Below are positions 48,501-62,377 of a stretch of DNA of 64,000 nucleotides, one piece after another (position 1 is the first letter of the stretch; the number at the start of each line of letters is the position of its first letter). Source of the stretch: Aphidius gifuensis (Eukaryota; Arthropoda; Insecta; Hymenoptera; Braconidae); the NCBI RefSeq assembly GCF_014905175.1, contig NC_057791.1:20374537-20438536 (forward strand), given 5' to 3'. The notes beneath the pieces were generated by a model. The model was not told where the DNA came from, did not search any database, and saw only the letters and a list, made by a program, of their open reading frames with translations. Both the position numbers and the translations under genes were made by a program.

Positions 48501-51500
48501 TATAAATTGTTATTGTTTTACTTTTTATTTATTTAATTTATATAAAGATTTATTGTAAAAAACTTGAAATTTATTTTGCAAAAAATAAATAAAAAACTTT
48601 TCAATGAAATATCTGTGATTTTTTTTCAACTGAAAATTTGGCATTAAATATGTAGAACGAGGACAGTGGTTTTATTTTATGTGGGTAAAACAACGTCACC
48701 TCGATTTAAAAAGATATAAAAATAAAATAGTTGAATGAAGGTCTAGAGCAAGAAAATTATATGAAAAACTTGTTAATAAATGATTATTATCTTGTAAAAA
48801 GAATGAAACAAGTGTTTTTTTTCTTTGCTTTTTCGTTGATTTTTTTATGAATGTAAATAATTTTTTTGGTGTCTAGAAAATATTGTAATAAAATAAACCA
48901 AGCAGTAAAATGTTTGTGGTAATATATGGTATCATATATTTGATATTTAAAAACTGTAATTTAAGGAAAAAAAAAAGAAAATGTGCTGGCGCCATTGAGA
49001 CAGACAAGCGACACTAATCTTTTCTTGTAAAAATATTTTTGGCAATGTTTTTTATTATATTATAAAATTTATATATATTAAAAATTTATCATACTTTTAA
49101 TTTTAATTTTTTAAAATATTTAAATAAATTAGTCTGATATTTTTGAGGCTCAAAAATATGTTAAATTAAATATTCCATTTTCCGGTGAATATAATTAAAT
49201 TTTCAAAAATAAGATAAACTTTTTTTTTTTTTTTAGAAAAATAATAATATTATGTTAATTTTATTCTTTTTAATTTTTTTTTTTTTTTACCAATTTAAAG
49301 AAAATACCAGGTTGTACGCAATTTTCAACATGTCATGTTTCATATTTTTTTTTTATTTTCAAAAACTCTTGAGTAAAAAAAAAACTCATTAAGGAGGCAC
49401 TTCGTTTATTTCAACAGCAATTAACCTCATGACCCTTTTTACGGAAGTAAACAAACTGGCTTCAGTTTCATCTTCGTTTTATTTTTTTATTATTTTTTCA
49501 TATAATAAGCAAATACTAAACACATACATGCTAATTTTCATATATGAATTTAGTGGTGGCAATTGACACGAGTGTGCAATATATTATATCATCCATAAAT
49601 TTACATTCAAATTATTTTGATATTAAACAATTAACGAGATAAACCAGTATGAATACCTCAGCCATGTAACTTTTAGAAATTATTTTCTAATATTTAATTA
49701 AATTCCAACGAGAAAAAATTTATATCAAAAATTTTTTTTCTTTATCAATTTTAGAAAAAAAAATTTCTCGGTAAATTTTAATGGATATATTAAAATCTAT
49801 AATGCAATTTGCATTAATTGACTGTCGATCAAACTAAAACACATTTCACGCTCAATAAAATCTGTCGATATCAAAGCTGATTGGAAAAAAAAAAATTATA
49901 AAAAATCAGTACTTAGGAATTTAATAAAAAATATGACAAGGTTTTAGTCAAGAAAAAAAAATGACAACGATTGATTAATATTATTATGTTTTGAAAAATA
50001 TAATTAAGCTATTTATTCATTAAAATTATTTTTCTTTATCAATTGCAGAATGAAGTTATGGCTGTGGCTTTGAGTGGAATATTAAATCAAGATGATATAC
50101 CAGTAACAACAATGACATCACTGTAAGTATTTTTTTTTTTTAATTTGAATAATTAAAATTTTTAATTTAATTTTTAAAAAAAAGACCATATTGATTTTTT
50201 TATCGAGAATTATAATAACATCTTGGCAATATTTTTTTCTCGTTCATTTTTTTGATATAAATTTTACTTTTGAAATAAAAATAGAATAAATTTTATTTTC
50301 TTGTAAATAATAATTTTTAAATCGATGAAAAAAATTGGTTCATGAGTCACGTTGGATTCGTGTACTTGAAAGCTTGATAAAGTAATCACGAGTACAGTTG
50401 TGAGTAGCTAGAATTTCAAACTCCAAGCACTCAAATAAAAATAATAATAAAAAAAAAGAAAAAAAAGAAAAAACACCTCAAGCTTTAATGTACTAACAAA
50501 TCATTAATTTCTTCTTTTTTTTTTTTTTATTTTTTCAAGGGAAAAGTTACTTTACAATGTCGATAACGATGAAAACTACAATTTACTTGAAGATATTTAT
50601 GAGACACTCAATTACGATTGTGGTAAGTATACATTAATTAAATTAAAAAGTTGAATTAAATTTTAGTTGTTTATTTTGCAATTTAAAAATATTGTTCTTT
50701 ATATATCAAAGGTCGTGAATTTTTAATTTATTGAATTTTTAATATCTAATGGATATTAAAAAGTTTTATCATATTCTCAATTTTATTTATTTATTTTTTT
50801 TAAATTGGAAGTTGGAAAAAAAAATATTTGTAAAACATAAATAATAATAATAATAATGTCAGCTTAGAAGTTAAGGCTGACAGAACAACGTAGATACTTT
50901 TAAACTAAATAAATGAAAAATGAAAAAAAATAATAAATAAAAATAATACAAAGAATAAAAAATAAATATATATGAAAAAAAAAAAAAAAACCTTGGTGGG
51001 TATAGTTGTTGAGATTTTCTTCGTCAACTTTACTATATATATTTTTTTTCTCTCATTTTTTATGATACTGAGAGCTTTTTCTTCAACGCCAACAGACGGA
51101 TTTAGTATTTTTTATATGTATTTTTTTATCTTTCGCTAAAACAATTCGTTTTCGATATTTTTATTTTTATAAACCATCAATTTTTATGAATAATATTCTG
51201 CTGTTAATATTTATTTCATGATTAAAACATGATTAAATTTCAATGAACATTATTTTTATATTTTACGTATATAATTTTAAAAAGTTAATAAATAATCAAT
51301 AATTTAATTGTTAAAATATATTAATTAAAAATTACTTAAAATCATCTATTATTAAATTCATTATCAAATGAAAATAAAATAAAAGAATATCTTGTTTAAA
51401 ATTGTAAAAACATATAATTTTGCATGAAATTCAATCATCAGTCATTTGATATGAAAATAGTGCACCAGGGATTTATTCATCAACAAATGTCGACTAAAAT

Positions 51501-54500
51501 TTGAATGTACTTTTTAACTATAGAAAAACGGTTGATATAATAAATAATATCCACCAGCTTTACCGTGAATGCATGTATATATTTCTTTCACGGATAAATA
51601 AACACATATATTTATTTCAAAGCTTCCTATGTCAACCACAAATTCAACCATTCATCAAGATTTATTGCACAAATTATTCAAAAAAATATTTTTCTGGTAA
51701 ATGAATATCATTTATTATTCTATTTCAAAAGTTTAATCAAACTTTTTTTTATTATTTATTTTCATTTTTTAAAAATAAAATGTGTACATTCAAAAAAAAA
51801 TTGCTGATGGAATTTTTTTTGTGATTTTTTTTACATCAAAAAGGGTCAAAGTTAGGAAGAAAATAAAAAAAAAAGAAAAGCTTTATATTTATAAAAGACT
51901 AAAAAAAAACGATGAAAATGTTAACAATTTTCTGAAGCGTTTGGGTTGAAACTGTAAGTGGTATTTTATAGTATCGAGTAGAAAAAAAAAAAATGCGAGA
52001 AAAGTTCTTAAGAACCGTGGAAATTCATCCCATCTGAACACATAAATGTCAATTCAACGTAACGCATTTTCAGATCTTTTGTTCTTGATTAAATTCATAA
52101 AATATTTAATCATTTTATTCAATTTTTTTTTTCAATTTCAATGACACTGTCACTATACAAGCATCGTATTAAAAAATTCAATGCAAAGTTTATGAAATAT
52201 TTAAAAAAAATATTCAATATAAGCCAAGTAAATTTGAAATTGAAATCAGCCAAATGTCAATCATAAATATATAAATACAGATTTTTTTTATTTTTCATCA
52301 TTGAATTAAATGCCAACGTGTATATTTAAAATATAAAAAAATTGCCGATATCATAAAAAAATATATATAAAGTTTATAATGTTCAACAGAGTGTGAATAA
52401 AAATTTCTATTTAAATATTCGGCAAACTGAAAAGTATTTGCATAATAAATATTTTTAAAAAAATTTTATAAATACTTGTATAAACATGAAATATTTATAT
52501 TCTGTTCACAGATGGATAGACAGTAATTAATAAATTAAATATTAATAAAATATATGTATTAAAATTTTATGAATAATAATTAACTGTATAAAAAAATATA
52601 AAATATTCACCAAAGTTTATATCCAGATGATTTTACGGTGGCTTGGTTTTAAATATAAAAATTTCAAGGAAAAAGATAAACGAAGATTCCATTACATTGT
52701 CATGATTACCTCTGTGTCTTCTGGACATTTGAGACTAAAGATTTGTTATATTTTTTGATATCCAATACCAAAGAAAAATGTCAAATGAAAAAAATATAAA
52801 AAAATAAAATTTCTAAAAATATAAATAGCCAGTTAATCTTTATTGGTTCCAGATAAATTTATATGATATATATTATTTGGTTTATTTATCTTTAAATTTG
52901 AGTGTTTTTTTTATTTTTGTATCGACAGCTTTGAGCCATTAACAGTTCCCGAAAAAAAAAATATACACAAGGTTTTAAATTTTAGAAAAAATTCATTAAT
53001 CATTGAGTGTCGATGTCGTGATCCATTTAACTTTTATCTATTCTTTCTGTTATCGCATCTCTTTACCATTTGTCACCACATCCAGTTTAACGAGAAAAAA
53101 GAAAAAAGAAGAAAATGATCGTTAAAAGTGATTGGGTTTTTTTTTTTTTTTTCTTTCCCATAAATTACATAAAGATAGGTGTCGAGTCTGACTATACATA
53201 TACTTGATTCACTGAAAAATATTGTCAGAATTGAATCAGATAAAAAAAAGTATAATAAAGTATATTTTTAAAATGATAAAAGTAATTCTTAAATTTCATT
53301 TCACGAGTATTTTAACTAAATATTTAATCTTTATTTTTTATTAAAGAAATCGTAAAAAAATAAGTATGAATTCAATTACTTTTATAAAAAAATTTACTGA
53401 GATTTTAACGCTACTTCTATTTTCATAGTTTAATATGATTATTATTATAATAAAAGTTCTATTGCGTAATTAAAAATAATATTACTATTAAAATAATAAA
53501 TGAGTGAATTTTTTTAGAAATGAATTTTATATAAATATTGCTTTAAATATGTGACGAAAAATTCCTGTCTTTGTACAGATAAATATATAATTACGTGTAT
53601 ATATTTATTTATTTTTTTTTGGTAAAGTAATTGAAAAGTTTTTTCATGTTTGTTTAATTACATTAAGAAGACTAGTTATTCTGTTAAAACGTTATATGCA
53701 AAGTAGAAATAAAAATAATATTTAAAAATATTCTACTTTGCTTTTCGTTAAGTATCTCACTGCACTCATGTTAATTTTCTCATTAACAATATAAATACGT
53801 ATAAATTAGTAAAAAAATATATACTCAACAATTGTAAGCATCTTGTTTTTATATTTTTTTTTTCTTGTGATATAATAAAATTTAATGAAAAAAATGAATT
53901 AACAAAAAAAAAAAAAAATAATAATGTTGTTCCGTTGTAATTTATCTGATTGCTAACTCGAAAGGATTGAATTAAAAAACAAAAAAAAAAAAATATATAT
54001 CCTTGTCAAGTTGACCGGGTAGAGACTATCTTTCGAAATAGTAAAAATAAAATTGTGTCGCTTTACATCCGCCACGTGTGACTGGCTATGAAACTTTGAC
54101 GTCTACGTGCACTTGTTATCAAAAAGCTCAAAAAAAAAAAAAACTTCCATATGCTTTCAAAAAATGGTTTATATCATGAAGCTCAATATCTTATGTCGTT
54201 CAATAATATATCAACGATAAAATTTAATAAAATTTATTATTGTAAAAAAATTTATACTGTACGTTTTGTAAATTTTTTATTTCTTTAAAATAAATCATTG
54301 AAAGATATAAAATAAATTATCATTTTAAATATATACTTTATTGAAATTAAATTTTATTTCTTTTAAAAAATCATTGAGAAATAAAATATCATTTTGATTA
54401 TTATTATTTTTTTTTTTAATTTAAAATAGAAAATTGATTTTATGGTTTTATAAGATTTTAAGCTTTTTTTATCTTGTCAATAATTTTAGCTATTATTAAT

Positions 54501-57500
54501 ATCGATTGTATTAAATGAAAAAAAAAAAATATAACATCATTTTATACATGAAATAGATGTATAGAGATGACCTATATTTGATGGATTTTCTATATCACAC
54601 GAAACGTATTTCCCTCGGGTTTGTTCAGTAGATTATATGAGATATCTTGTCGACAAATACGAAAACTCCTGGACCCTAAGGCAAAGCCATTTTCGATATA
54701 TATATTTTTTTTAAAACTGCATTACATTGGCCGTCGGCATATATACACAGTTTAAAACATCTACATACTGAGGAAATCTTATTCTTGGGTTATCTCTGAA
54801 CATAAAAAAAAAATAACTTTGATAAAGTTTAAAGACTTTGTTTGCTACAATGGGGTAGTATATAAAAAAAATCATAGCTCGAATTAAAAAAGGAAAATCA
54901 AAATGTAAATTTTTCGTTTAGGTATATTGATAACTTGAAAACTTAACTTCTTTTCGAATATAATACACATGTATTTTTTAATATAATATTTTACTTAGAA
55001 AAAATGTAATATTTTCTTTTTTATTCTGAAAATTTAAAATTTACATTTTTTTTCTTTTTCAGTGTATAAAAAGTTTGAAAAAAAAAAATGATAAGAGTAT
55101 GATAATACAAAATGAATAGATTAAATTTATGGATTTATAAATTTTTTAATATAAAAAATCATTATTGAAGATTTTCATATGAAAGAAAATTTTTAAAATC
55201 AAATCACTTTTTTTCATATGATTTGTTCGTTTTTATTACTTTCAAAATATGCATGTATAGTATTATTATTTTTTTGATTAGCATGTACTTTGCAAATTGT
55301 GGTAACTTGATCTATACTTTTATAAAAATTTGTTTAAAGCTTGAGGGTCATAATTTAATATATTTCTCATAACTTGCCGACGATGAGGCCACCAACCGCA
55401 CAAAATTTAACGAGAAGCTCAGTTATCGATTCCAAGTTATAGGTCCGCGCCCATCCGTACCATTCTTGTCTGGCAATAATATGGCTTCAACTTGGTTTAA
55501 CTATAACCACAAATGGTTGTTCAACTTTCTCACTATATAGCTTTAATAAATAATGAAAGAAAAAAATAAAAAAAATCATTGTCAATGGATGCAATTTAGT
55601 TACACAATAGCAACGAATTTTTATGACAAAAAAGAAATATTATGACAAGAAAACGAAATAAAGAAAAGCTATTATAACGAAATAAAAAAAAAAAAAAAGA
55701 TAGACTCATAACAATATAAATATTCAGCCAATTTTTAAACTAGTATTGTTCGTAAAATAAAAAAAAATTTATGACAAATATACTTTGTTGGATATAATCA
55801 AAGAAAATAAAAATAAAAAAACATTTTGTAAATTCCAGACATTGATGTTAATACATTCCTGGATAATTTGGGACAAGAATTAATATCAACAGCTTGTGTT
55901 GGTTTACTCGAACGTGCATTTAGATGTCTTGGAAATAATTTGACAGCATTATTAACAACCCTTGACGGTGTCAATGATGTTGTTCAACATCAATCAGGTT
56001 TTGATACTGAAGCTGAATTTGTCTGTATAGCAACACCAGAAGCACTAGAATTACATTTCACAACTGACCATCCATCAATTGCTTATTTACTTGTTGGTAG
56101 TCTCAAAGGTATTGCAAGACGTTTCTATCATGACAATGCTGATGTCTATATACTACCAGATCCTTACAATACTAAATTTTTCAGGTAAAAATATTTTAAT
56201 TAATTTGAAAATTTCATGTTAATTAACTTGCTATAAATATTCAATGCTTGTAATAGCATCAAAAGTATAATTGAATTTTTTTTAATCAATCAAAAATATA
56301 ATTGAAAAAAAAATTTGTTAACATGTCAGAACCGAGTGACATAATTTGTATTTAATAGTACGCATTTGACCAAAAATACATGTATAAAGTATTGAAAATA
56401 GATTATTTTATATTTTCATCATTTTCACAAATTAAATTGATGAATAATTAAAAAAATTTAATAAAATTTTCCATTTTATTTTGCATGTGTAGGTTATATG
56501 TAAATTGGAAATGATAAAAATAATTTTTTTTTAAATTGAAAATTGGTAAAAATAAAATAGTAAATTGACATATATCATGAATATATATTTTTTGTGTTAT
56601 TATTCAGATATCGAATAACACCAGAAAGATATGAACAACTGCTACCATGTGATGATGAATTTGATATTATGACAGAAGCATTTCATTCATTGTCAACTGA
56701 AGCAGCAGATTTACGTATGGGAGTTGCTAGTTTTTGTAAAGCATTTCCATGGCATTTTGTTGTTGATAGAAAACTTGAAATAGTACAACTTGGTGTTGCA
56801 TTTATGCGTATATTTGGACAACATTTAAATAATCATGGACGTGACATATCAACATATTTTATATTTACAAGACCACGTGGTGTTACACTGTCATTTCATG
56901 AAATATTAAAACGTGCGAATACACCATTTGTACTTGGTCTACAAAAGCCACCAGGTGCTGATAAATTTCCAGCTGAGGTATAATTTAATATTTAATTAGA
57001 TAGCCCTGATTACATCCCAACTAATCTACATCGTCATTAATTCATCAACCGATAATTTCATTAGATAAAAATTGATTATATAATCATTGATAATCAACAT
57101 TTATTATTAATTTTATATATTTATTTTTTTTATGATACAGGGTTTGGAATTGAAAGGACAAATGGTACACTGTCCAGAATCTGATTCAATACTTTTTGTA
57201 AGTTCACCATTTCTTAATGGACTTGAGGGTCTTACTGGACGAGGATTATTTATATCAGATATTCCACTTCATGATGCAACACGAGATGTTATTCTTGTTG
57301 GTGAACAAGCACGAGCACAGGTGAATATATTTCATTTTATGCAACTAGTATTAAAAGATTTTTGGCAAACATTTCAAATAGTTTTTTTAAAAATATTTAT
57401 CATGAATATATAAATGTAAGCACGAAAAAAAAGTATAATAATAATTCATGTTGTTATTCAGGATGGTTTGAGAAGACGTATGGATAAATTGAAAAGTTCT

Positions 57501-60120
57501 ATTGAAGAAGCAAATTGTGCTGTTGATGCAGAAAGAGAAAAAAATGTCAGTCTGTTACATTTAATATTTCCACCTGATATTGCTAAACGACTCTGGCTTG
57601 GTAAATAATTTTAATCTTATTTTTATTTTAATAATAAAAAAATAGAAAATATTGATTATAAAAGAAAAAAAAAATCAATAATGTTTGACTACCCTTTAAG
57701 TGATAATAATAATATATCTATCGTTGAAATGGTAATTTTATTTATTTATTTTATTTTTTGGCAACCCTCACGTTTTTGTAGTGCTTGAGTAATCAATCAA
57801 GATTTCAAGATTACAGTTTTGCTATACAAAGACACAACTGCAAATTTTCTGTCAGTATTATTATCACACAAAATTGTCATTTTTATTATTCCCTCGTGTT
57901 GTATAAGACCCATTATTACTTTGGCTATTTGTAATAAAAAAAAAACAATAAATAATAGAAAATATTTTTACGACAAATTGTTATAGCTTGGTCGTAAATG
58001 GTTTAACGTAATTATTTTGTAGATAAATAATACTTGGGGCTAGACTAATATTGTTATTCTATTTAACAGGTGAAACAATTGAGGCTAAAAATTATTCAAA
58101 TGTTACAATGCTGTTTAGTGATATTGTTGGGTTTACAGCAATTTGCTCAACAGCAACACCAATGATGGTCATTAATATGCTACAAAATCTTTACGAACGT
58201 TTTGATCAATACTGCGGACAATTGGATGTTTATAAGGTAAATTAAATTTTCAACAATTTAAAATTACGCTTGGATTTAATTCTTCTAGTTAGTTATTTCT
58301 TTCCGAAAGATTTGAATTTTTTTTTTGAAATTATGTGCAGGTAAATTTTAAAAAATAATTGGTATTAATTTCTATAACTTTCAGGATAATTATATTTTAG
58401 TTTAATTCAAACATATAAAGCATAACTTTGTAAAATTTTTACCCAGAAATATTTTTTTTTTTCTCTCTAAATTTAATTTGCACAGTTTAATGAAAATTTT
58501 CGTATATTTTTTTTTCTACTTTTATTATTATTCACCTCTTGATAATTAATTTTAAAAGAAAAAAAAAAAAAAAAACAAATTGTAATATAAAAAAATAATA
58601 TTATTTTTAAATATTAAATTACAATTCGTTGGAAAAAAGAAAAAAAATTTCAATAATCGAATAAACTGGATAATTTTATCCACCACAAGGTGGATCTCAA
58701 ATTTCGTTAATTTTTCGTCACGAAATCGGGATATTCCATTAGTGGTGTTAATAATAGTGTAGACGAAATACGATATTACAGTTTGACGTGACTGGCATTA
58801 TTACGAGAAAAATTCTTAGCGTGTCTCGGTGGCCACCATGGCCTGATACGTGCTTCCCACACCACGTAATTTACAATTTACCATCAAGAAAAAAAAATCA
58901 AAGAATTTAAAAAATTATATATAAATAAGAAAAAAAAAGAAGAGTCACCTATTTTTGTCTAATTAAATATTTAAAAACTCATTGATGAAAATGAAAAAAA
59001 AAAAAAAATAAATCAGATAACTTGATTAGTAAAAATATAAACTTTAAAAATTTTTTTTTTTCTTTAACTTTTTCTGGCTTTCTATCTTGTCTTTAATTGT
59101 ATCATTAAATAATAATTGCATTACTAAATACTATTCTAAACTTTTCCAGAAATTATAAATTACACTTTACTTGAATTAATATTTTATTTAAAATAATTTT
59201 TTTCAGGTGGAAACGATTGGTGATGCCTACTGTGTTGCATGTGGTTTACATAGAAATACTAACACTCATGCACAACAAATTGCATGGATGGGTTTGAAAA
59301 TGATACAAACTTGTTGTCAACATTTAACGCACGAAGGAAAACCCATAAAGGTAATGTTAAGTTTAATTTACCATGTATAATTAAAAATTATACATTTTAA
59401 AAATATATTTATACTGTCAATTTTGAGTTTATTGCTTCACTGAATACTTAAATAACTTAATAATAGTTTTAATGTTTTATGATTTATATATATAAAAATC
59501 CAAGTTTAAGTTGATTCAAACTTTATAAAACTTTTTAAATTACATTTAAAATATGATACTTTGATACTTGATGTTTTTTAAATTCAATAAATATAAATTA
59601 TAAAAAATTTATTATCATCATAGTATTTAAATTATGATAAAAATTTATCATTCATTTTTAATTCTAGATGAGAATTGGAATTCACACGGGTATGGTACTA
59701 GCTGGTGTTGTTGGTAAAAAAATGCCGAGATACTGTTTGTTCGGCCACAATGTTACGATTGCCAATAAATTTGAATCGACAAGTGAACCACTGCGTGTTA
59801 ACATCAGTCCAACAACATACGAGTACGATAATAAATAGATTTTTTTTTTGTTTCTTGCTTGTACATGAGTATAAAGAAGAGAACAAAATGTTTAATTTGT
59901 TTTTTTTTTATTTTTTTCTTTTAGCCATTTGATGCAAACACCCGGATTTGTATTGGAAGAACGAACAAAAGATAATTTACCAAAAGAATTACCAGCAAAT
60001 ACAGAAGGTACCTGTCATTTTCTAAATAATTATCATCATCCAGATGTCGATGAAAATGAACTACTTGATGTTCATATTCAAGCGGCTGTTACGGAATTTG
60101 GAATATCCGGCAGTTTGTAG
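42570..60120 (+). CDS. Gycalpha99B: Soluble guanylate cyclase alpha-1 subunit (NO receptor)
   Basis: Eleven coding exons: 42570-42794, 50049-50122, 50540-50622, 55839-56184, 56608-56977, 57141-57320, 57462-57600, 58070-58236, 59207-59350, 59668-59822 and 59925-60120. They encode 692 aa (human alpha-1 is 690). The start is the first ATG (MACPFSRGFEKNNSS). The H-NOX-like region (about 75-240) has Asn where beta has the heme His (LDGVNDVV), as expected for the non-heme subunit. The H-NOXA/PAS region (about 280-420) contains FCKAFPWHFVVDRKLEIVQL. A coiled coil (about 423-465) leads to the cyclase domain (about 474-645). The two metal-binding aspartates are D490 (LFSDIVGFT) and D534 (VETIGDAYC), and KMPRYCLFGHN follows. 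Alpha supplies the metal ions and beta the guanine contacts, so the two proteins encoded here should form one cGMP-producing enzyme. Confidence 0.96.
42795..50048 (+). other. Intron 1 of the sGC alpha gene
   Basis: A 7.25-kb intron (TCG|GTATTT to TTGCAG) after the first 75 codons. It is mostly AT simple sequence. GC-richer patches occur at about 44860-44950, 45330-45490, 47270-47370, 48160-48200 and 48985-49020; the last has another TGGCGC core. No gene is visible. Confidence 0.65.
44057..44080. repeat. Poly-A tract (24 nt)
   Basis: The longest pure A run I noticed in the window, within intron 1 of the alpha gene. It is not preceded by a recognisable retroposon. Confidence 0.7.
50623..55838 (+). 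other. Intron 3 of the sGC alpha gene
   Basis: A 5.2-kb intron. It contains a 62-nt hairpin (53688-53749), GC-richer patches at 54050-54120 and 54600-54750, and a 55-codon open frame at 55373-55540 without splice support. Otherwise it is AT-rich simple sequence. Confidence 0.65.
53688..53749 (+). ncRNA. Hairpin in sGC alpha intron 3
   Basis: Perfect inner arms GCAAAGTAGAA and TTCTACTTTGC flank an AT-only loop of about 23 nt, and outer arms AACG and CGTT pair across an AT internal loop. The fold is on the sense strand of the alpha transcript. It is weaker as a miRNA precursor than the hairpin at 5525 because the perfect stem is only 11 bp and the loop is long. Confidence 0.25.
56185..59924 (+). 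other. Short introns of the sGC alpha gene 3' half
   Basis: Introns 56185-56607, 56978-57140, 57321-57461, 57601-58069, 58237-59206, 59351-59667 and 59823-59924 separate the PAS and catalytic exons. Only 58237-59206 has unusual content: a stem-loop ATCCACC-ACAA-GGTGGAT at about 58679-58696, and a GC-rich block near 58815-58870 with overlapping palindromes around GGTGGCCACC. Confidence 0.7.
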
Positions 60121-60125
60121 ATATT

Positions 60126-60135
60126 AATAAATAAA
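60126..60135 (+). terminator. AATAAA signals after the sGC alpha stop
   Basis: Two overlapping AATAAA hexamers lie within 15 nt of the TAG stop, which is too close for the real cleavage signal. More copies follow at about 60262-60275. The 3' end probably lies in 60.2-60.6 kb. Confidence 0.25.
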
Positions 60136-61352
60136 AATTGAATGTATTTATTAATATAAAAATAATATATTGTCGTACCAACGACACTGTACCAATACTA
60201 AATTAACCTACTCAATAATGTAATAATAATAATATATTTAAGTATAAACTTAAATATATAAATTAAATAAATAAAACAAAGCATGGCTATCTCTCAATGC
60301 TCAGCAATACGATGATTATTAATATTACATAATTTAATAGAAAAAAAATAAAAAATGTATATAAATAAGTTTATTCACTAGACTCAATTAAAGATAAAAA
60401 TAAATGAATAATTATTATTAATGATCTCGATAATGACATGAAAAATGAAAAAATAAATAAATTAAAAAAGTTACCATTAAAATCGAAATTTCAATCATCA
60501 TTATTGTGATTTGAAGTAATAAAATAATAATAATGTAATAAATATAGCTAATAATAATATTCATACATGGATCAATTTTGATCAGTTTATTGTAAATGAA
60601 TAAAGCGATAATTAGGAAAATAATAAAAATAATAAATATAATTTTGTCTTATTGATTATTGGAATGTCTCAATGATGAATTTCATTTTAATGAAACTCAA
60701 TAAATAACAACAATTGTGCTGGCAGTAAAAATTGTTTTATGGTGCTCCTATCTTTTTTTTTTTTTTTTTTTTACATTTTCTATAATGCTTATAATAAAAT
60801 TAGCAATTGCTAGTAATTCTTTTATAATTTTCTGGGCGGGCTCAAGGTGTGAGGGAGCTTTTGACTACGTGGAGACGATAAAAAAAAATATAAGCGTCGA
60901 GGGTACGATGTCTGTCTGGTAATTAAATAAACCGGAGCATTTGTTATCACGGTATCACAAGAAAAAAAAAATTATTTTTTAAATCATCAATTATTAAAAA
61001 TTTAAAAAAAAATCCAGCTTTATAAATTACCGTGTATTTAAGAACAAATTAATCAAAACTAAATATTATAAATGTATGAAAAGGGGGCAATCTAATTTAC
61101 TCTAAAATTAAGACAGTAATTTTTGTAGATACCTGAAACACACCCTATTTACCATCATCTATTCTATTTTAAATTGCACACCCTGATCAGACTACTACTA
61201 CCATTTACTCTGGTATTAAATTTAAAAGATTAAAATAATAATAATAACGATCAAATTGAGCCAAATGGTTACGAAAATAAATACAAAATTTATCATGTAC
61301 CTTCAACGAATACATGCGGAGTAGTTAAATCAGTGACCAGAAGGCCTCTTAC

Positions 61353-61421
61353 CTTTTACAGCAAGTAGAGGTCTCAGCAAGCAGTCATCAAGCAAAGCCT
61401 TCAAATGCATCATCCAATGAT
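61353..61421 (-). ncRNA. Exon-like segment, minus strand
   Basis: Bounded by TATTTTAG on the acceptor side and AAAAG|GTAAGA on the donor side, 69 nt, open in one frame (HWMMHLKALLDDCLLRPLLA, then VK). I do not recognise the peptide. Paired with the segment at 62378-62464, whose frames are all closed, it looks more like part of a spliced non-coding RNA or a short-ORF transcript converging on the alpha gene. Confidence 0.3.
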
Positions 61422-62377
61422 CTAAAATACAAAAAAATATACAAATTATTGAAATACATATGTAACATTTGTTTTTTAATTATGGTTTATAATTTATTTG
61501 AAGGAACGATGATAAATTGTTTGATTATTACTAGTTTATTTTATTTATTTATCTATATATCTAAATCAAGTATAGGGTCATAGAAAAGTCAATTTAATTT
61601 CGCTTGTTTTTAACTGTTCAATTATTAATTATGATCCAGTTTTATAATTGATAGTTGAATATATTTGCTAAGCTTGATTCATCTCACCGATCGCTAAATA
61701 AAATCATCAACAACAGTCTACTACGTTACCACATTGTACATGATAAAATACATTTCTAGATTAAATGTGTTTACCACCAATGTTCGTAGCAGCTGGTTCC
61801 ATCTATATCAGAGTTTAAATTTATCCTGGCTCAATTTTATTAAAATATCAGATATTATATTGTATATTTAAAAAGACTTTTCATTGTCCTGCTGTTATTA
61901 TCAATTGTTTTTAACTAAGTTAATTAATTTTCTACTACTCATTTAACTTTCAAGCACTGATTTAATGTAACACATCGCTTGACAATTTACTCTGCTTCAA
62001 AAATAACGTTAAATAATAGTAACAATTTAAAACTGATTCTTCATTTTTCTATTTTTTCGTTGTTTAATTATGTTGATATTTATTATGGGATATACTTAAT
62101 TACATTTGCATAAATTAATTCTGGTTAAATTAATTTAATATATGAATTAAATTTGTCGAAGAGAAACCTACCTTTTTTTAATATACTCTTTATTATTATT
62201 TTTTACAGTATTTGTTTAGTAAATTGTCTGCAAATGCTATTCAGCCAATCATTCTTGGTGTTTAGTCCTGATCAACTTCGAAATATCTAATGATACCTGA
62301 AACTGTTTGAACATAAATATTTTAATAAATGGTTTCTCTGAGTAGAAAATATAAACCATGAGAATAAATATACTCAC

